A stretch of 37,637 nt of DNA from Crocinitomicaceae bacterium (GTDB taxonomy: Bacteria > Bacteroidota > Bacteroidia > Flavobacteriales_D > Crocinitomicaceae), in NCBI GenBank assembly GCA_025210175.1, contig JAOASF010000205.1:1-37637 (forward strand). Reading direction: 5' to 3'. The notes below the pieces were generated by a model. The model ran no database searches. It was not told the DNA's origin and saw only the letters and a program-made list of their open reading frames with translations. This document shows, in pieces, positions 16,905 through 26,301 of this stretch (position 1 is its first letter; every line of letters starts with the position of its first letter). The position numbers were made by a program, and so were the translations under genes.

Positions 16905-19900
16905 ATGAAAAGAAACAAACTCATTTTATTCGGATCGATTGGGGTTGTTGCTGCAGCAGCTGTTTTGATAGCTCAGCCCTTTTCTGTGAATGAAAAAGGA
17001 AGCTACAAAAAAACGAATCTATCCTTCTTAAAAGATCAATCATCTGAGGATGCCCGCATCTGGTTAGATGCACGTTACATCGACCCTGAGACAGGTCAAA
17101 AAATGAGTGACGAAAAACTTCGTCAAATCGAAAAGGCAATTGCAAACGCAAACGTTGACAAAGCAGTCAACCTAACGTGGAGAGAAGAGGGACCAGACAA
17201 TATCGGTGGTCGTACTCGTGCCATTTTGATCGATAGAAATAACATCAATCGCATCTGGGCTGGTTCAGTTTCAGGTGGTTTATTCGTTTCTACTAACCGA
17301 GCAAACGGCTGGTCGAAAGTAGAAGAATATCCAGGTTCGAAATTCATTTCGTCTATGACGCAAACGGCTAACGGAACTATTTTCGTGGCAACTGGGTCAA
17401 ACAACGAAGGTTGGAGTGGTGATGGAGTTCACTATTCTACAGACTTAGGTGTAACATGGGATGTAGTTCCAGGTACTTCTGGTTTATCTCGCGTTACTGA
17501 GGTTGCCAATGCCCCGAATTCAAATACGGTTTACATGGCTACTTCAAGTGGTTTGAAAAAATACACCGTTGGTGATGCATCTTTAACAGACGTTGCTACA
17601 ACTTCAGGAATTGCAAGTGCAGTTCAAGTATCTGTAGACGGACAAGTGATCGTTGCTGCTGTTGGATCTCAAAGAACCTTTGTTTCTACAGATGGTGGAG
17701 CCAACTTTACAGATCGTTCAGGACAAGCTTCCGACAATAAAATTCCATTGGGATCTCCACGTATCGAGTACGCTATTTCACCTACGAAAAACTCGAGCAA
17801 CAAATACAGCATTTACGCTTCTCGTACCAATTCAAACTTGATGAGCATGCACGTTTCTCATGACAACGGTGAAACTTGGTCTCAATTCATTGGAGCATCT
17901 GGTAACAATTCAAACTTGAACATTTACCGTGATCAAGGTACTTACAACTCAATTCTTTCTGTTCGTCCAGATGACCCAACATCAATCATGATTGGTGGTA
18001 TCGATATCTGGAAGTGGAAGCAACAAGTGAGCAATCCTGTATCAGGTGGTTTCGAACAAATTTCTCAGTGGTTCTTGAACCCAACAAATTCGAAATATGT
18101 TCACGCTGATAACCACGAAATGAAGTGGGATAGCCAAAATCGTTTGTACGTTGGTAACGACGGAGGTATTAACCTGACACACGATTACGGTATTACTTGG
18201 AATACAGCGAACAGAGGATACAACGTAACTCAGTTCTACGGAATTGCTCACGATAGAGACGGAGCAGTAATGGGTGGTACTCAGGATAACGGTACACTTT
18301 ACAACAACCACACAGGAACAACTTACCAAGAGTTTGCTACTGTAGGAGGTGGTGATGGATTTGAATGTGAGATTTCATTCTTCAACCCAAATGTGAAATT
18401 CCAGTCGGTATACTACAACAGCATTGCTCGTACAATTGTAGGTGGTGGTGGTGAGCCATTCAACCCACCGTACCCAGCATCATACGGTACTACCGGTGAA
18501 GGTGGAGGTGTTTTCCCTTTCCATACGGAGTTGTACTTGGCTGAATACTACGACTTGGATTCAAAAGATTCTGTTTTATTCGTGCCAACAAAAGATTACG
18601 CGGCGAATACTAGCTTGCGCGTTTCTTCAAGATCTACAGGTGACTCTATGTCAATCGTTACTCCAATTGCCTTGTATTACGATGACACAGTGAACTACGA
18701 CCCAGCATTAACAGAAGATCGCATTTTTGTATTTGATCAACCAACAGGAGCAAAAATCTTGTTAGGTAATTACAATTACACACCATTCCCAACTGCATCC
18801 GGACAAACTCCTCCTCAAGTTGGTGATTCCTTGTTAGTTGACTTCCCTTCTGGGCAGGATACAATTGTTGTAGCTTCCACCGGAACATACACTTGGTACC
18901 AAGCTACCAACCCGAACAGTGGTAAGGTGATTGACCTTGGATTGGATAGCGTTAAATACGCGGTATCTTGGGACTCTTTGACAGTTCAAGACCCATACCA
19001 ATCTTGGTACGTAGTTTACACTGGAGCCAATGGAGGTGAGATTTGGGGTACACGCGATGCTTTGCGTTTCTCAGAATTGAATCCGAAATGGGTATTGCTT
19101 GTAAAAGGAATTGGAACAAATGGAGGATTCGACGTTGAATTCACAAAAGACTTGAGCACCATGTTTGTTGCAAGTGGTAACAAAATAACACGCTTATCTG
19201 GTTTGGATGTTTACACTTCAGAACCAAACTTTAGCTCACGAGTAGGTTACCAAGGCGTTCTATACGATGTAGCACCTACAGGAACTAGTGCACAGACGAT
19301 CTACAACGGAAGCGTTGAAGGTATCGCTATCAATCCAAACAACCCGAACGACCTTTTGGTTATGCCTGGATTTGCAGCCTTGAAAAGATCCAACAACGCA
19401 ATGAGTGTAACACCTACGTTCACTACTTTGTCTCCAATGGTTTCAGGATCTAACCCTGGATCTATGGACGGGATTATCGATCGCGATGATTCAGACATCC
19501 TTGTAGTTGGAACAATGTCAGGTGTATTCACATCAGATGATGGTGGTGCTTCTTGGTCATACAACTCAGAAGGATTCGAAGGAACACCTGTATTTGAAGT
19601 TCGTCAAAACTGGAGAACGTTTGCAGAAGGTAACAACCGTCCGGGTGAGATTTACATCGGTACTTTCGGACGTGGAATCTGGGCTTCATCTACTCTTCTT
19701 GGATTGGATGAAAACAATGGAGGAACAAGCGAAAAAGTATTCAAATCTAAATTGAAAATGTACCCTAACCCGGTTTCATCTTCAACAACTCTTGAGTACA
19801 ACTTGACTTCATCTTCAAATGTTGTTGTTAACGTATACAGCATCACTGGTGCTTTGGTTAAAACAATCAACTTGAAAAACGTTAGCAAAGGTGCTCACAC

Positions 19901-19997
19901 GTTGAACATCGACGCTACCAACTTCACAACAGGAACGTACATCGTTAAGATGACTGCTGGCAACCAATCAGAGTCAGTGAAGTTTATCAAAATGTAA
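16905..19997 (+). CDS. Secreted beta-propeller protein with T9SS type A sorting domain
   Basis: A 1030-residue secreted protein. Residues 1-24 are a hydrophobic signal sequence. The body resembles VPS10/sortilin- and BNR-type propellers, with repeated Asp-box-like turns: STDLGVTWD, STDGGANFTD, SHDNGETWS, THDYGITWN and SDDGGASWS. A glycine- and tyrosine-rich insert lies mid-protein. The last 80 residues form a type A sorting domain starting KMYPNPVSSSTTLEY and ending ESVKFIKM, which directs passage through the type IX system and attachment to the cell surface or release. No glycosidase or protease catalytic set is visible, so binding or adhesion is as likely as catalysis. It is transcribed alone, with a strong terminator after it. 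Confidence 0.9.
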   Translation: MKRNKLILFGSIGVVAAAAVLIAQPFSVNEKGSYKKTNLSFLKDQSSEDARIWLDARYIDPETGQKMSDEKLRQIEKAIANANVDKAVNLTWREEGPDNIGGRTRAILIDRNNINRIWAGSVSGGLFVSTNRANGWSKVEEYPGSKFISSMTQTANGTIFVATGSNNEGWSGDGVHYSTDLGVTWDVVPGTSGLSRVTEVANAPNSNTVYMATSSGLKKYTVGDASLTDVATTSGIASAVQVSVDGQVIVAAVGSQRTFVSTDGGANFTDRSGQASDNKIPLGSPRIEYAISPTKNSSNKYSIYASRTNSNLMSMHVSHDNGETWSQFIGASGNNSNLNIYRDQGTYNSILSVRPDDPTSIMIGGIDIWKWKQQVSNPVSGGFEQISQWFLNPTNSKYVHADNHEMKWDSQNRLYVGNDGGINLTHDYGITWNTANRGYNVTQFYGIAHDRDGAVMGGTQDNGTLYNNHTGTTYQEFATVGGGDGFECEISFFNPNVKFQSVYYNSIARTIVGGGGEPFNPPYPASYGTTGEGGGVFPFHTELYLAEYYDLDSKDSVLFVPTKDYAANTSLRVSSRSTGDSMSIVTPIALYYDDTVNYDPALTEDRIFVFDQPTGAKILLGNYNYTPFPTASGQTPPQVGDSLLVDFPSGQDTIVVASTGTYTWYQATNPNSGKVIDLGLDSVKYAVSWDSLTVQDPYQSWYVVYTGANGGEIWGTRDALRFSELNPKWVLLVKGIGTNGGFDVEFTKDLSTMFVASGNKITRLSGLDVYTSEPNFSSRVGYQGVLYDVAPTGTSAQTIYNGSVEGIAINPNNPNDLLVMPGFAALKRSNNAMSVTPTFTTLSPMVSGSNPGSMDGIIDRDDSDILVVGTMSGVFTSDDGGASWSYNSEGFEGTPVFEVRQNWRTFAEGNNRPGEIYIGTFGRGIWASSTLLGLDENNGGTSEKVFKSKLKMYPNPVSSSTTLEYNLTSSSNVVVNVYSITGALVKTINLKNVSKGAHTLNIDATNFTTGTYIVKMTAGNQSESVKFIKM

Positions 19998-20019
19998 TCG
20001 CTAAGAATACACGATAATG

Positions 20020-20047
20020 AAAAGACTGTCCGAATGGGCAGTCTTTT
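20020..20047 (+). terminator. Rho-independent terminator of the T9SS protein gene
   Basis: A 12 bp stem (arms 20020-20031 and 20036-20047) with a GAAT loop, whose 3' arm runs into TTTTTT. Confidence 0.9.
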
Positions 20048-20073
20048 TTCGTTTACCACCCACTATTTCTTTC

Positions 20074-20081
20074 TAAATTTG
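20074..20081 (+). promoter_or_regulatory. -7 promoter element TAAATTTG of lpdA
   Basis: A match to TAnnTTTG with TTTA 18 nt upstream as a near -33 box, 21 nt before the lpdA ATG at 20103. It lies between the preceding terminator and the gene, as a fresh promoter should. Confidence 0.6.
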
Positions 20082-20102
20082 TACCCAAAATTTTAAAATC
20101 AC

Positions 20103-21506
20103 ATGGAATCATTTGATATCACGATAATCGGATCTGGACCTGGAGGTTATGTTGCAGCAATTCGCGCGGCACAACTAGGATTGAAAACAGCCATCATTGA
20201 AAAGTACAGCACTTTGGGTGGTACTTGTTTGAACGTTGGTTGTATTCCTTCGAAGGCCCTTTTGGATTCATCGGAGCACTACCACAACGCAGTTCACAAT
20301 TTCTCTACACATGGTATTGAAGTGAAAGATGTGAAGCCGAATATCGAGCAAATGATCAATCGAAAAAATGATGTCGTTTCGCAAACATGCAACGGGATTA
20401 AGTTTTTGATGGACAAGAATAAGATTACTGTATTTGAGGGAGTTGGTTCATTTGTCAACGCAACGACACTTAAAATCACAGATAAGGATGGTAAAAGCCA
20501 AGAGATTTCTTCGGCTAAAACCATCATCGCAACGGGTTCTAAACCGAACTACTTCCCTGGTATGGAACCAGACAAGAAAAGAATCATTACTTCTACTGAA
20601 GCATTGAGCTTGAAAGAAATTCCAGGTAAAATGATCGTTATCGGTGGAGGAGTTATTGGTCTGGAATTGGGTAGTGTATACGGCCGTTTAGGAACCAAGA
20701 TTGAGGTAGTTGAGTTCGCTCCTTCTATCATCCCTACGATGGATGAAACAATGGGGAAAGAATTGACTCGCGTCTTGAAAAAAGAAGGATTCAAATTCCA
20801 CATGGAGCACCGCGTTCAAAAGGTTGAAAACAAAGGTGACAAAGTAGTTCTTACAGCCTTGAATAAAAAAGGTGAAGAAGTTACCATGGAAGCTGACTAC
20901 TGTTTGGTAGCGGTTGGAAGAAAACCCTATACAGCCGGATTAAATGCTGAAGCTGCTGGAGTAAAATTGAACGATCGTGGACAAGTAGAAGTAAATGATC
21001 ACTTGCAAACAACTGCGTCCAACATTTACGCCATTGGCGATGTAGTTCGAGGAGCAATGTTGGCCCACAAAGCGGAAGAAGAAGGTGTGTTTGTGGTGGA
21101 GCACATTGCTGGACAAAAACCACACATGAATTACGATTTGATCCCTGGTGTAGTCTACACATGGCCAGAGGTTGCATCTGTTGGTAAAACAGAAAAGGAA
21201 TTGAAGGTTGCTGGACGTGAAATCAAGGTAGGATCTTTCCCGATTAAAGCTTTGGGCCGTGCAAGAGCAAGTATGGATATCGCTGGTTTGATTAAGGTAA
21301 TTGCCGACAAAGAAACGGACGAAGTGTTAGGAGTTCACATGATTGGTCCTCGCGTTGCTGACTTGATTATGGAAGCTGTGGTAGCCATGGAGTACAGAGC
21401 CTCTGCCGAGGATATCGCTCGTATCTGTCACCCACACCCAACTTACTCGGAAGCAATGAAGGAAGCAGCATTGGATGCCTTCGAAAAGAGACCATTGCAC
21501 ATTTGA
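20103..21506 (+). CDS. lpdA: Dihydrolipoyl dehydrogenase (E3)
   Basis: A flavoprotein that reoxidises dihydrolipoyl groups of 2-oxoacid dehydrogenases and the glycine cleavage system, passing electrons to NAD+. At 467 residues it is full length. The FAD-binding motif GSGPGGYVAAIRAAQ is at the N-terminus, the redox disulfide C42/C47 in GGTCLNVGCIPSKALL, the NAD-binding motif VIGGGVIGLELGSVYGRLG near 180, the second FAD motif IYAIGDV near 305, and the catalytic His-Glu region HPHPTYSEA near the C-terminus. It is monocistronic, with its own promoter element and a shared terminator. Confidence 0.98.
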   Translation: MESFDITIIGSGPGGYVAAIRAAQLGLKTAIIEKYSTLGGTCLNVGCIPSKALLDSSEHYHNAVHNFSTHGIEVKDVKPNIEQMINRKNDVVSQTCNGIKFLMDKNKITVFEGVGSFVNATTLKITDKDGKSQEISSAKTIIATGSKPNYFPGMEPDKKRIITSTEALSLKEIPGKMIVIGGGVIGLELGSVYGRLGTKIEVVEFAPSIIPTMDETMGKELTRVLKKEGFKFHMEHRVQKVENKGDKVVLTALNKKGEEVTMEADYCLVAVGRKPYTAGLNAEAAGVKLNDRGQVEVNDHLQTTASNIYAIGDVVRGAMLAHKAEEEGVFVVEHIAGQKPHMNYDLIPGVVYTWPEVASVGKTEKELKVAGREIKVGSFPIKALGRARASMDIAGLIKVIADKETDEVLGVHMIGPRVADLIMEAVVAMEYRASAEDIARICHPHPTYSEAMKEAALDAFEKRPLHI

Positions 21507-21525
21507 TTAACAAATGAAATGACAT

Positions 21526-21557
21526 AAAAAAAGCGGAGTTTTTACTCCGCTTTTTTT
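21526..21557. terminator. Bidirectional terminator between lpdA and the VWD gene
   Basis: A perfect 14 bp stem (arms 21526-21539 and 21544-21557) with a TTTT loop, flanked by A7 and T7. It works in both directions for the two convergent genes. Confidence 0.92.
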
Positions 21558-21559
21558 GT

Positions 21560-23353
21560 TTAACCACCTCGCTTTCTACTTGGAGATGGTTTGGCAGGTT
21601 TAGTCGCCGGAACACTAGGTTTGGAAGGCGCAGGCGCTGTCCTTACGGGAGCAGGCTTGGGCTTTGGTGTAGGCCTTGTCGTGGGACGAGGCGGTGGTGT
21701 TGGTTTAACCGTTGGTCTGGGTTTTGGAGCTGGGCGAGGCGTCGGCCTTGGTGTAGGCGTTGGCTTCACGACAGGTCGTGGTTTAGAAACAGGTCGCGGC
21801 GTGGGCGTTGTTCTATCCGGACTAGGTGTTTCCACCTTTGGTCTCGAAACGGGTTCCGTTCTTTCAGGCTCTGTTCGCGGAGCTGGTTTGGGCTTGTTTC
21901 CCCCTCCCCAAATGGTTTGTCCTCCGGAACCAGAACCACTGGGTCTTGTAACTTTTCCTTCATCCTTTCCAGAGACTGGTCTAATGATACGACCATCCTT
22001 CTCTTCGCCAACCTTGGTATCACCTGTAGCACCAGGAGCCGAAGGAGACGTTCTATCTGGATCCACTCTTTCGCCAATTGTCGTTACCTTTTCTTTGGTT
22101 TCTCTTGGGTTCACATTGGGAACTGGCTTGTCTACCCTCCCCAAAACAACTCCCTTACTTGGATCCTTGATTACAGGACGAGGTGTAGGAGGAATGTCGA
22201 GAAAACCTTGATCAAAAATACATGCATTCAACTCGCGGCCAGTCAACCCTTGCTCTCTACATCTTCTTCTTGCTTCTTCTCTTCTATCACGCGGCAAGTC
22301 GTTAATCGTGCGGTGAACTCTTGGAAATGAGCGGTCTGTATAAGTTGCTGTACTTTGTCCAAAACCATATTCAAATAAGCTGGTTCTATCTGTAATTCTC
22401 CAAGTCTCTGCAAAATCTCGAGCCAAGAATACGGCTCTTTCCTTTTCCATTCGATCCGACCACTCACCGTCACCTATTCCAATGTATGGTACATTCGTAT
22501 TGGTTCCCGTATAATAATCATCTCTTGGATTTCCGTTGGCATTCCCGAGTAACCCAATGTAACGGGTGTTGGAACATGGATAGATCTCAACGGCCACGTT
22601 ATAAAATGTTCTCCCTCCTCTACCTCTTCGGTCGATGCTTACTCTCTCTCCAGTTGGACTTGTCACCAAGTAGTTTGACCCACTTCTGCGAATGGTTCCA
22701 CCTCGAGGCAAAAAATAGGTTCCACTCGAAAGGTTGATGGTTCTTCCATTTACTCGAAAATCACCTAGACTACCATCGGGCATTCTGTCTCCATAAAAAC
22801 CGACTCTATCACCACCAGCATTGATTGCTATGGCTGAGTTAAGTGAGAAGTCCTCTCCCTCTGCACGTTGTCTGTTTTGAACCTCAAATTGCTCGTTTTG
22901 CGCCTTGCACATCACAAACTCTCCAACCGTTTGGAAAGAATAACTCTCACCATCAAAAGAACGCATGTGAGGATCTCCATAGCTTCTGCCCATGATAGGC
23001 TTACAACCATTGCGATTCGTCATGGCTTCAATTTGCTCCCATCTCGATCTATTTCTAAGATCTCTTGTGTTGTTTTGATTCGCAACAGCTGTTGCTCGAA
23101 TGCGCGCCAAACGATCTTGAGGTACGTGCGACATCATTTCGGAGGGCGAAAAATCCTCAGGGAAATTCCGATCAGGAATTGCCTCATTGGCCGTCATTGA
23201 TTTCATGGAGGCACTCAGCCACTTCCCTCTTACGGGGTCCCAATCGGTTAGCTCCTTTTCAACGGCACGAAAATTTTCGTCAAAGGATTGAAGCGCATCT
23301 TGTCCGAAGACAGAGATGCTTAAAAGAATAAACAAAGGTAATACTGCTTTCAT
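21560..23353 (-). CDS. Secreted VWD-domain protein with basic proline-rich tail
   Basis: A 597-residue protein. Residues 1-18 are a signal peptide with a likely cut after VFG-Q; an in-frame extension of 7 codons exists, but the ATG at 23353 gives the cleaner signal. Residues about 120-325 form a von Willebrand factor type D domain: GDPHMRSFDGESYSFQTVGEF at 126-146, GLLGNANGNPRDDY at 267-280, then AETWRITDRTSLFEY. Cysteines C117, C149 and C260 flank it. Residues about 350-390 are Arg/Cys-rich. From about 390 to the end the chain is low complexity, with many PRP, TPRP and PKP units and a final RKRGG, strongly basic. No T9SS domain or anchor is visible. Adhesion, matrix binding or peptidoglycan association is possible; no function is established here. 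Confidence 0.85.
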   Translation of the reverse strand: MKAVLPLFILLSISVFGQDALQSFDENFRAVEKELTDWDPVRGKWLSASMKSMTANEAIPDRNFPEDFSPSEMMSHVPQDRLARIRATAVANQNNTRDLRNRSRWEQIEAMTNRNGCKPIMGRSYGDPHMRSFDGESYSFQTVGEFVMCKAQNEQFEVQNRQRAEGEDFSLNSAIAINAGGDRVGFYGDRMPDGSLGDFRVNGRTINLSSGTYFLPRGGTIRRSGSNYLVTSPTGERVSIDRRGRGGRTFYNVAVEIYPCSNTRYIGLLGNANGNPRDDYYTGTNTNVPYIGIGDGEWSDRMEKERAVFLARDFAETWRITDRTSLFEYGFGQSTATYTDRSFPRVHRTINDLPRDRREEARRRCREQGLTGRELNACIFDQGFLDIPPTPRPVIKDPSKGVVLGRVDKPVPNVNPRETKEKVTTIGERVDPDRTSPSAPGATGDTKVGEEKDGRIIRPVSGKDEGKVTRPSGSGSGGQTIWGGGNKPKPAPRTEPERTEPVSRPKVETPSPDRTTPTPRPVSKPRPVVKPTPTPRPTPRPAPKPRPTVKPTPPPRPTTRPTPKPKPAPVRTAPAPSKPSVPATKPAKPSPSRKRGG

Positions 23354-23403
23354 AGGGCGAATCTTTTGGTTCACCCTAACACTCCAATTGTTGTGCCAAA
23401 AAA

Positions 23404-23427
23404 AAAGCCCCGATTTCTCGAGGCTTT
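23404..23427 (-). terminator. Rho-independent terminator of the S46 peptidase gene
   Basis: The stem AAAGCC.CGA/TCG.GGCTTT (one mismatch) with a four-base loop lies 5 nt beyond the stop at 23432. On the minus strand it is followed by more than six T residues. Confidence 0.8.
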
Positions 23428-23431
23428 ATTT

Positions 23432-25561
23432 TTAAGGATTTACTAGCTGCATTTCTTCAACTAAATGGCCAGCTCCAGAGTAGGTATCCATAACCCAGAG
23501 AACATAACGAATGTCCACCACGATGTTTCTACATCTCGAAGGGTCAAACATGTAATCGCTCATGGTACTTTCCCAAGAACGGTCAAAATTCAATCCCATT
23601 AATCTTCCTTCTGCATCGATGACTGGAGAACCTGAGTTTCCACCAGTGGTATGATTTGATCCTGTAAAGCAAACCCATAAATCATCGCCTTGGGCATAGG
23701 GACCGTATTCTCTCTTCTCCAATTTTTCTTTTAGCTCCGGAAGCAATTCAAAATCTGGATTACCCGTTCTATTTTTTGCCAAAATTCCATCGGCAGTGGT
23801 ATGTTCCGTATACATCATACCGTCAGTTGGTGCACTTCCTTCAAGCGCTCCATAGGTAATGCGCATGGTACCGTTCGCATCTGCCCAATGTTTGTCGTTC
23901 GGGAACATTTCATACTTTCCAGCTACATAGTCCTTCAGAAGATTGTTCAAAGAACCCATGTAAACCCTGTAAGCTGGTAGTATATTGTCAACCACCTCAT
24001 TGTATACTTCAAAATACAAAGCCATACCTGGATCTTTCATCAATTTTTTAAACGATTTTTCGTTCAACTTTGAAACAAAGGATAGGGCCTTTTCTTTGTT
24101 CGCCAAAAAGCTCTTTGCATAAATAATTTCTGCTGCTTTTTGAACGCCATTTTTTTGAATGAACCCAGCAACATTTTTCCCATCAAGGAGTTCCAAATAC
24201 GTTTCTGAGGTTTTGATAAAAATATCCTTGTCTACGCCTGCATCATAATCCTTAAAGAAAGCTTCAATCGTAGAAGTCAATGAAGCCTTTTTCTCCTCTA
24301 AATCTTCTTTCGTGATCTTCTCCAGTTCCATTTCCAAACGGGTAAAGCTGCGCGCCAAACGAAAGATTTCAGCTCCAATCCCCAAGTATTCTGTATTTAC
24401 AGCATAACGAAAATCGTAATCTTTGTTCTCTTCAACCAGGGTTTTCATTTGCTCAACAATTCGCCCGTACTTTTTCCACTCTGGTTTTGAGTTGGCCATG
24501 GAAACATATTTTTTTTCGTACGCTTCTTTCACATCAACCGCACCCAATGAAATTAACCCATCAACTTGTCCGATCCATTTTTTGTAAGCATTCGCAATGC
24601 GCGCTTGCTTAGCTGCATATTTAATTCTCAACTCGTCAGAACTACGCATTCCTGCATCGATAACAGAAAGCGAGCTTTCTCTCATCGCGATTCTGGCCGG
24701 ACGTTCATTTTCAATAATGTGTTTGATTTGAGCCGAAACCAAATGTTGCTCAGTGGTACCTGGAAAACCATATACCATGGTGAATTCACCTTTTTTACGC
24801 GGCAACATAGAAACAGGTAAAAAGTGCAAAGGTTTGTAGGGTTGATTGTTTTCATTGTATTCAGCCGGTTTGTTGTCTTTCCCAGCATAAACTCTAAAAA
24901 CGGAGAAATCACCCGTATGTCTTGGCCACACCCAGTTATCTGTATCGCCCCCAAATTTGCCAACAGCTGATGGAGGAGCACCTACAAGTCGAACGTCATT
25001 GAATACCTCCTTAACAATCAAGTAAAAGTCGTTCCCGTAATTAAAAGGTTTGATTTCAGCCTTGAAATTGGTCCCGCGCTCGGCATCTTCAATCAGTTTT
25101 TCTGAATTTTTTTTGATTTGAGCCATCTGTTCAGCTACGGTCATCCCATCGTTGACTCCAAAGTTCATGTCCTTGGTCACATCCTCAATGCGTACCATTC
25201 TCGCCACATACAAACCTGGGTTGGGCAACTCATCGGCATACGTTTTAGCCCAAAATCCGTTTTTCAAATAATCTTTTTCGAGGCTACTATGCGATTGAAT
25301 CTGACCAAAACCACAGTGGTGATTCGTCAATAACAAACCGCGATCTGACACCAATTCAGCCGTACAACCACCACCAAAGTGCAAAATTGCATCCTTTAAA
25401 CTGGCGTTGTTGACATCGTAAATATCTTGAGCTGATAATTTCATTCCTCTCGCCTTCATGTCCGACTCAAAAGCCTGAATAACGGAGGGGATTAACATTC
25501 CTTCTTCGGCCCAAGTAAAACCGAGAGAAAAGACAAAAACGATTAGTGCTAATTTTTTCAT
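23432..25561 (-). CDS. S46-family dipeptidyl-peptidase, DPP11-like
   Basis: A 709-residue exopeptidase releasing N-terminal dipeptides in the periplasm or at the surface, feeding amino-acid catabolism. Residues 1-18 are a signal peptide; the frame is open 16 codons further upstream, but the ATG at 25561 gives the standard start. The chymotrypsin-like triad is visible: His in TNHHCGFGQ (81-82), Asp in NWVWPRHTGDFSVFR and Ser in TGGNSGSPVID. The substrate-pocket segment reads GLNFDRSWESTMSDY, with Arg where DPP11 enzymes, specific for Asp/Glu at P1, have Arg673; DPP7 enzymes have Gly there. Acidic specificity is therefore predicted. It is monocistronic with a terminator. Confidence 0.93.
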   Translation of the reverse strand: MKKLALIVFVFSLGFTWAEEGMLIPSVIQAFESDMKARGMKLSAQDIYDVNNASLKDAILHFGGGCTAELVSDRGLLLTNHHCGFGQIQSHSSLEKDYLKNGFWAKTYADELPNPGLYVARMVRIEDVTKDMNFGVNDGMTVAEQMAQIKKNSEKLIEDAERGTNFKAEIKPFNYGNDFYLIVKEVFNDVRLVGAPPSAVGKFGGDTDNWVWPRHTGDFSVFRVYAGKDNKPAEYNENNQPYKPLHFLPVSMLPRKKGEFTMVYGFPGTTEQHLVSAQIKHIIENERPARIAMRESSLSVIDAGMRSSDELRIKYAAKQARIANAYKKWIGQVDGLISLGAVDVKEAYEKKYVSMANSKPEWKKYGRIVEQMKTLVEENKDYDFRYAVNTEYLGIGAEIFRLARSFTRLEMELEKITKEDLEEKKASLTSTIEAFFKDYDAGVDKDIFIKTSETYLELLDGKNVAGFIQKNGVQKAAEIIYAKSFLANKEKALSFVSKLNEKSFKKLMKDPGMALYFEVYNEVVDNILPAYRVYMGSLNNLLKDYVAGKYEMFPNDKHWADANGTMRITYGALEGSAPTDGMMYTEHTTADGILAKNRTGNPDFELLPELKEKLEKREYGPYAQGDDLWVCFTGSNHTTGGNSGSPVIDAEGRLMGLNFDRSWESTMSDYMFDPSRCRNIVVDIRYVLWVMDTYSGAGHLVEEMQLVNP

Positions 25562-25656
25562 GTATTTCTTTTGATTGCTGGTAAAGATATTGATTCTAGC
25601 AGGAAACACTTGGCTGGAAAGTGCTCGTTTTTTCTAATTTTTTAGAACTTTAACGC

Positions 25657-26301
25657 GTGAATTTATTGAATACCATTTTTATCATAGGTGTTATCCTAGC
25701 CATTTTTGGTTTTATATGGGGACTGATTCGAATTGGACTAATCCTCTTGTTTCCTCAATTTAACAAAGAAGTTACCTCTCAATATTTTTTGCGAGGAGTT
25801 CAATATTTGTTTCTGATCCAAACCACCTTTATATTCCTCACGGAGGATGAGTCGAGGCTATCACTTGAAGCCAGTTCATTGGTTATCACCGGTCTACTCC
25901 TGATCTTTTTCTTCCTATCCAAACTGCAGCGCAGACAGCAGCAGCAAATGATGTTTCAGTTTATACAAAATGGTCAGAATTTCATGCAAAATGCTTTCAA
26001 CCCCAAGGCGGAAAGAATTTTGATCCTATTTGGTTGTGCCGTTTTTACCGCTTTGGTTTTCTATCCAGAACTAGCATATTCTCCCATTACAAGATGGCTA
26101 CACGAATCGATTATTGGAATTGAGGACACGCCCATTATCGGCTTTATTTTTCGAGTAATCGGATTCTTTTTCTTGATGAGTGTAATTGGCAAAACGATCC
26201 AATCCATTCGACAGATAATAAGTGGCAAACAAAAGGGTCCTGCACTTGAAGAACCTACCAAGGGCGAGGATGAATTCGACGATTACGAGGAAATTAAATA
26301 A
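25657..26301 (+). CDS. Integral membrane protein of unknown function
   Basis: I do not recognise this 214-residue protein. It has about five hydrophobic segments (roughly 5-30, 45-62, 70-90, 120-140 and 165-183), a glutamine- and phenylalanine-rich amphipathic stretch after the third (RRQQQQMMFQFIQNGQNFMQN), and an acidic C-terminal tail (KGEDEFDDYEE). The start is a GTG with no in-frame ATG nearby that keeps the first TM segment. It overlaps the convergent coaE gene by 8 nt. No motif suggests a function. Confidence 0.68.
   Translation: MNLLNTIFIIGVILAIFGFIWGLIRIGLILLFPQFNKEVTSQYFLRGVQYLFLIQTTFIFLTEDESRLSLEASSLVITGLLLIFFFLSKLQRRQQQQMMFQFIQNGQNFMQNAFNPKAERILILFGCAVFTALVFYPELAYSPITRWLHESIIGIEDTPIIGFIFRVIGFFFLMSVIGKTIQSIRQIISGKQKGPALEEPTKGEDEFDDYEEIK

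Noticed and set aside
21591-22211. A 206-codon + strand open frame rich in Gly and Val opposite the VWD gene
   Set aside because: It is the mirror of the Pro/Arg-rich tail codons; no start context, no family, and the real gene on the other strand is well supported.
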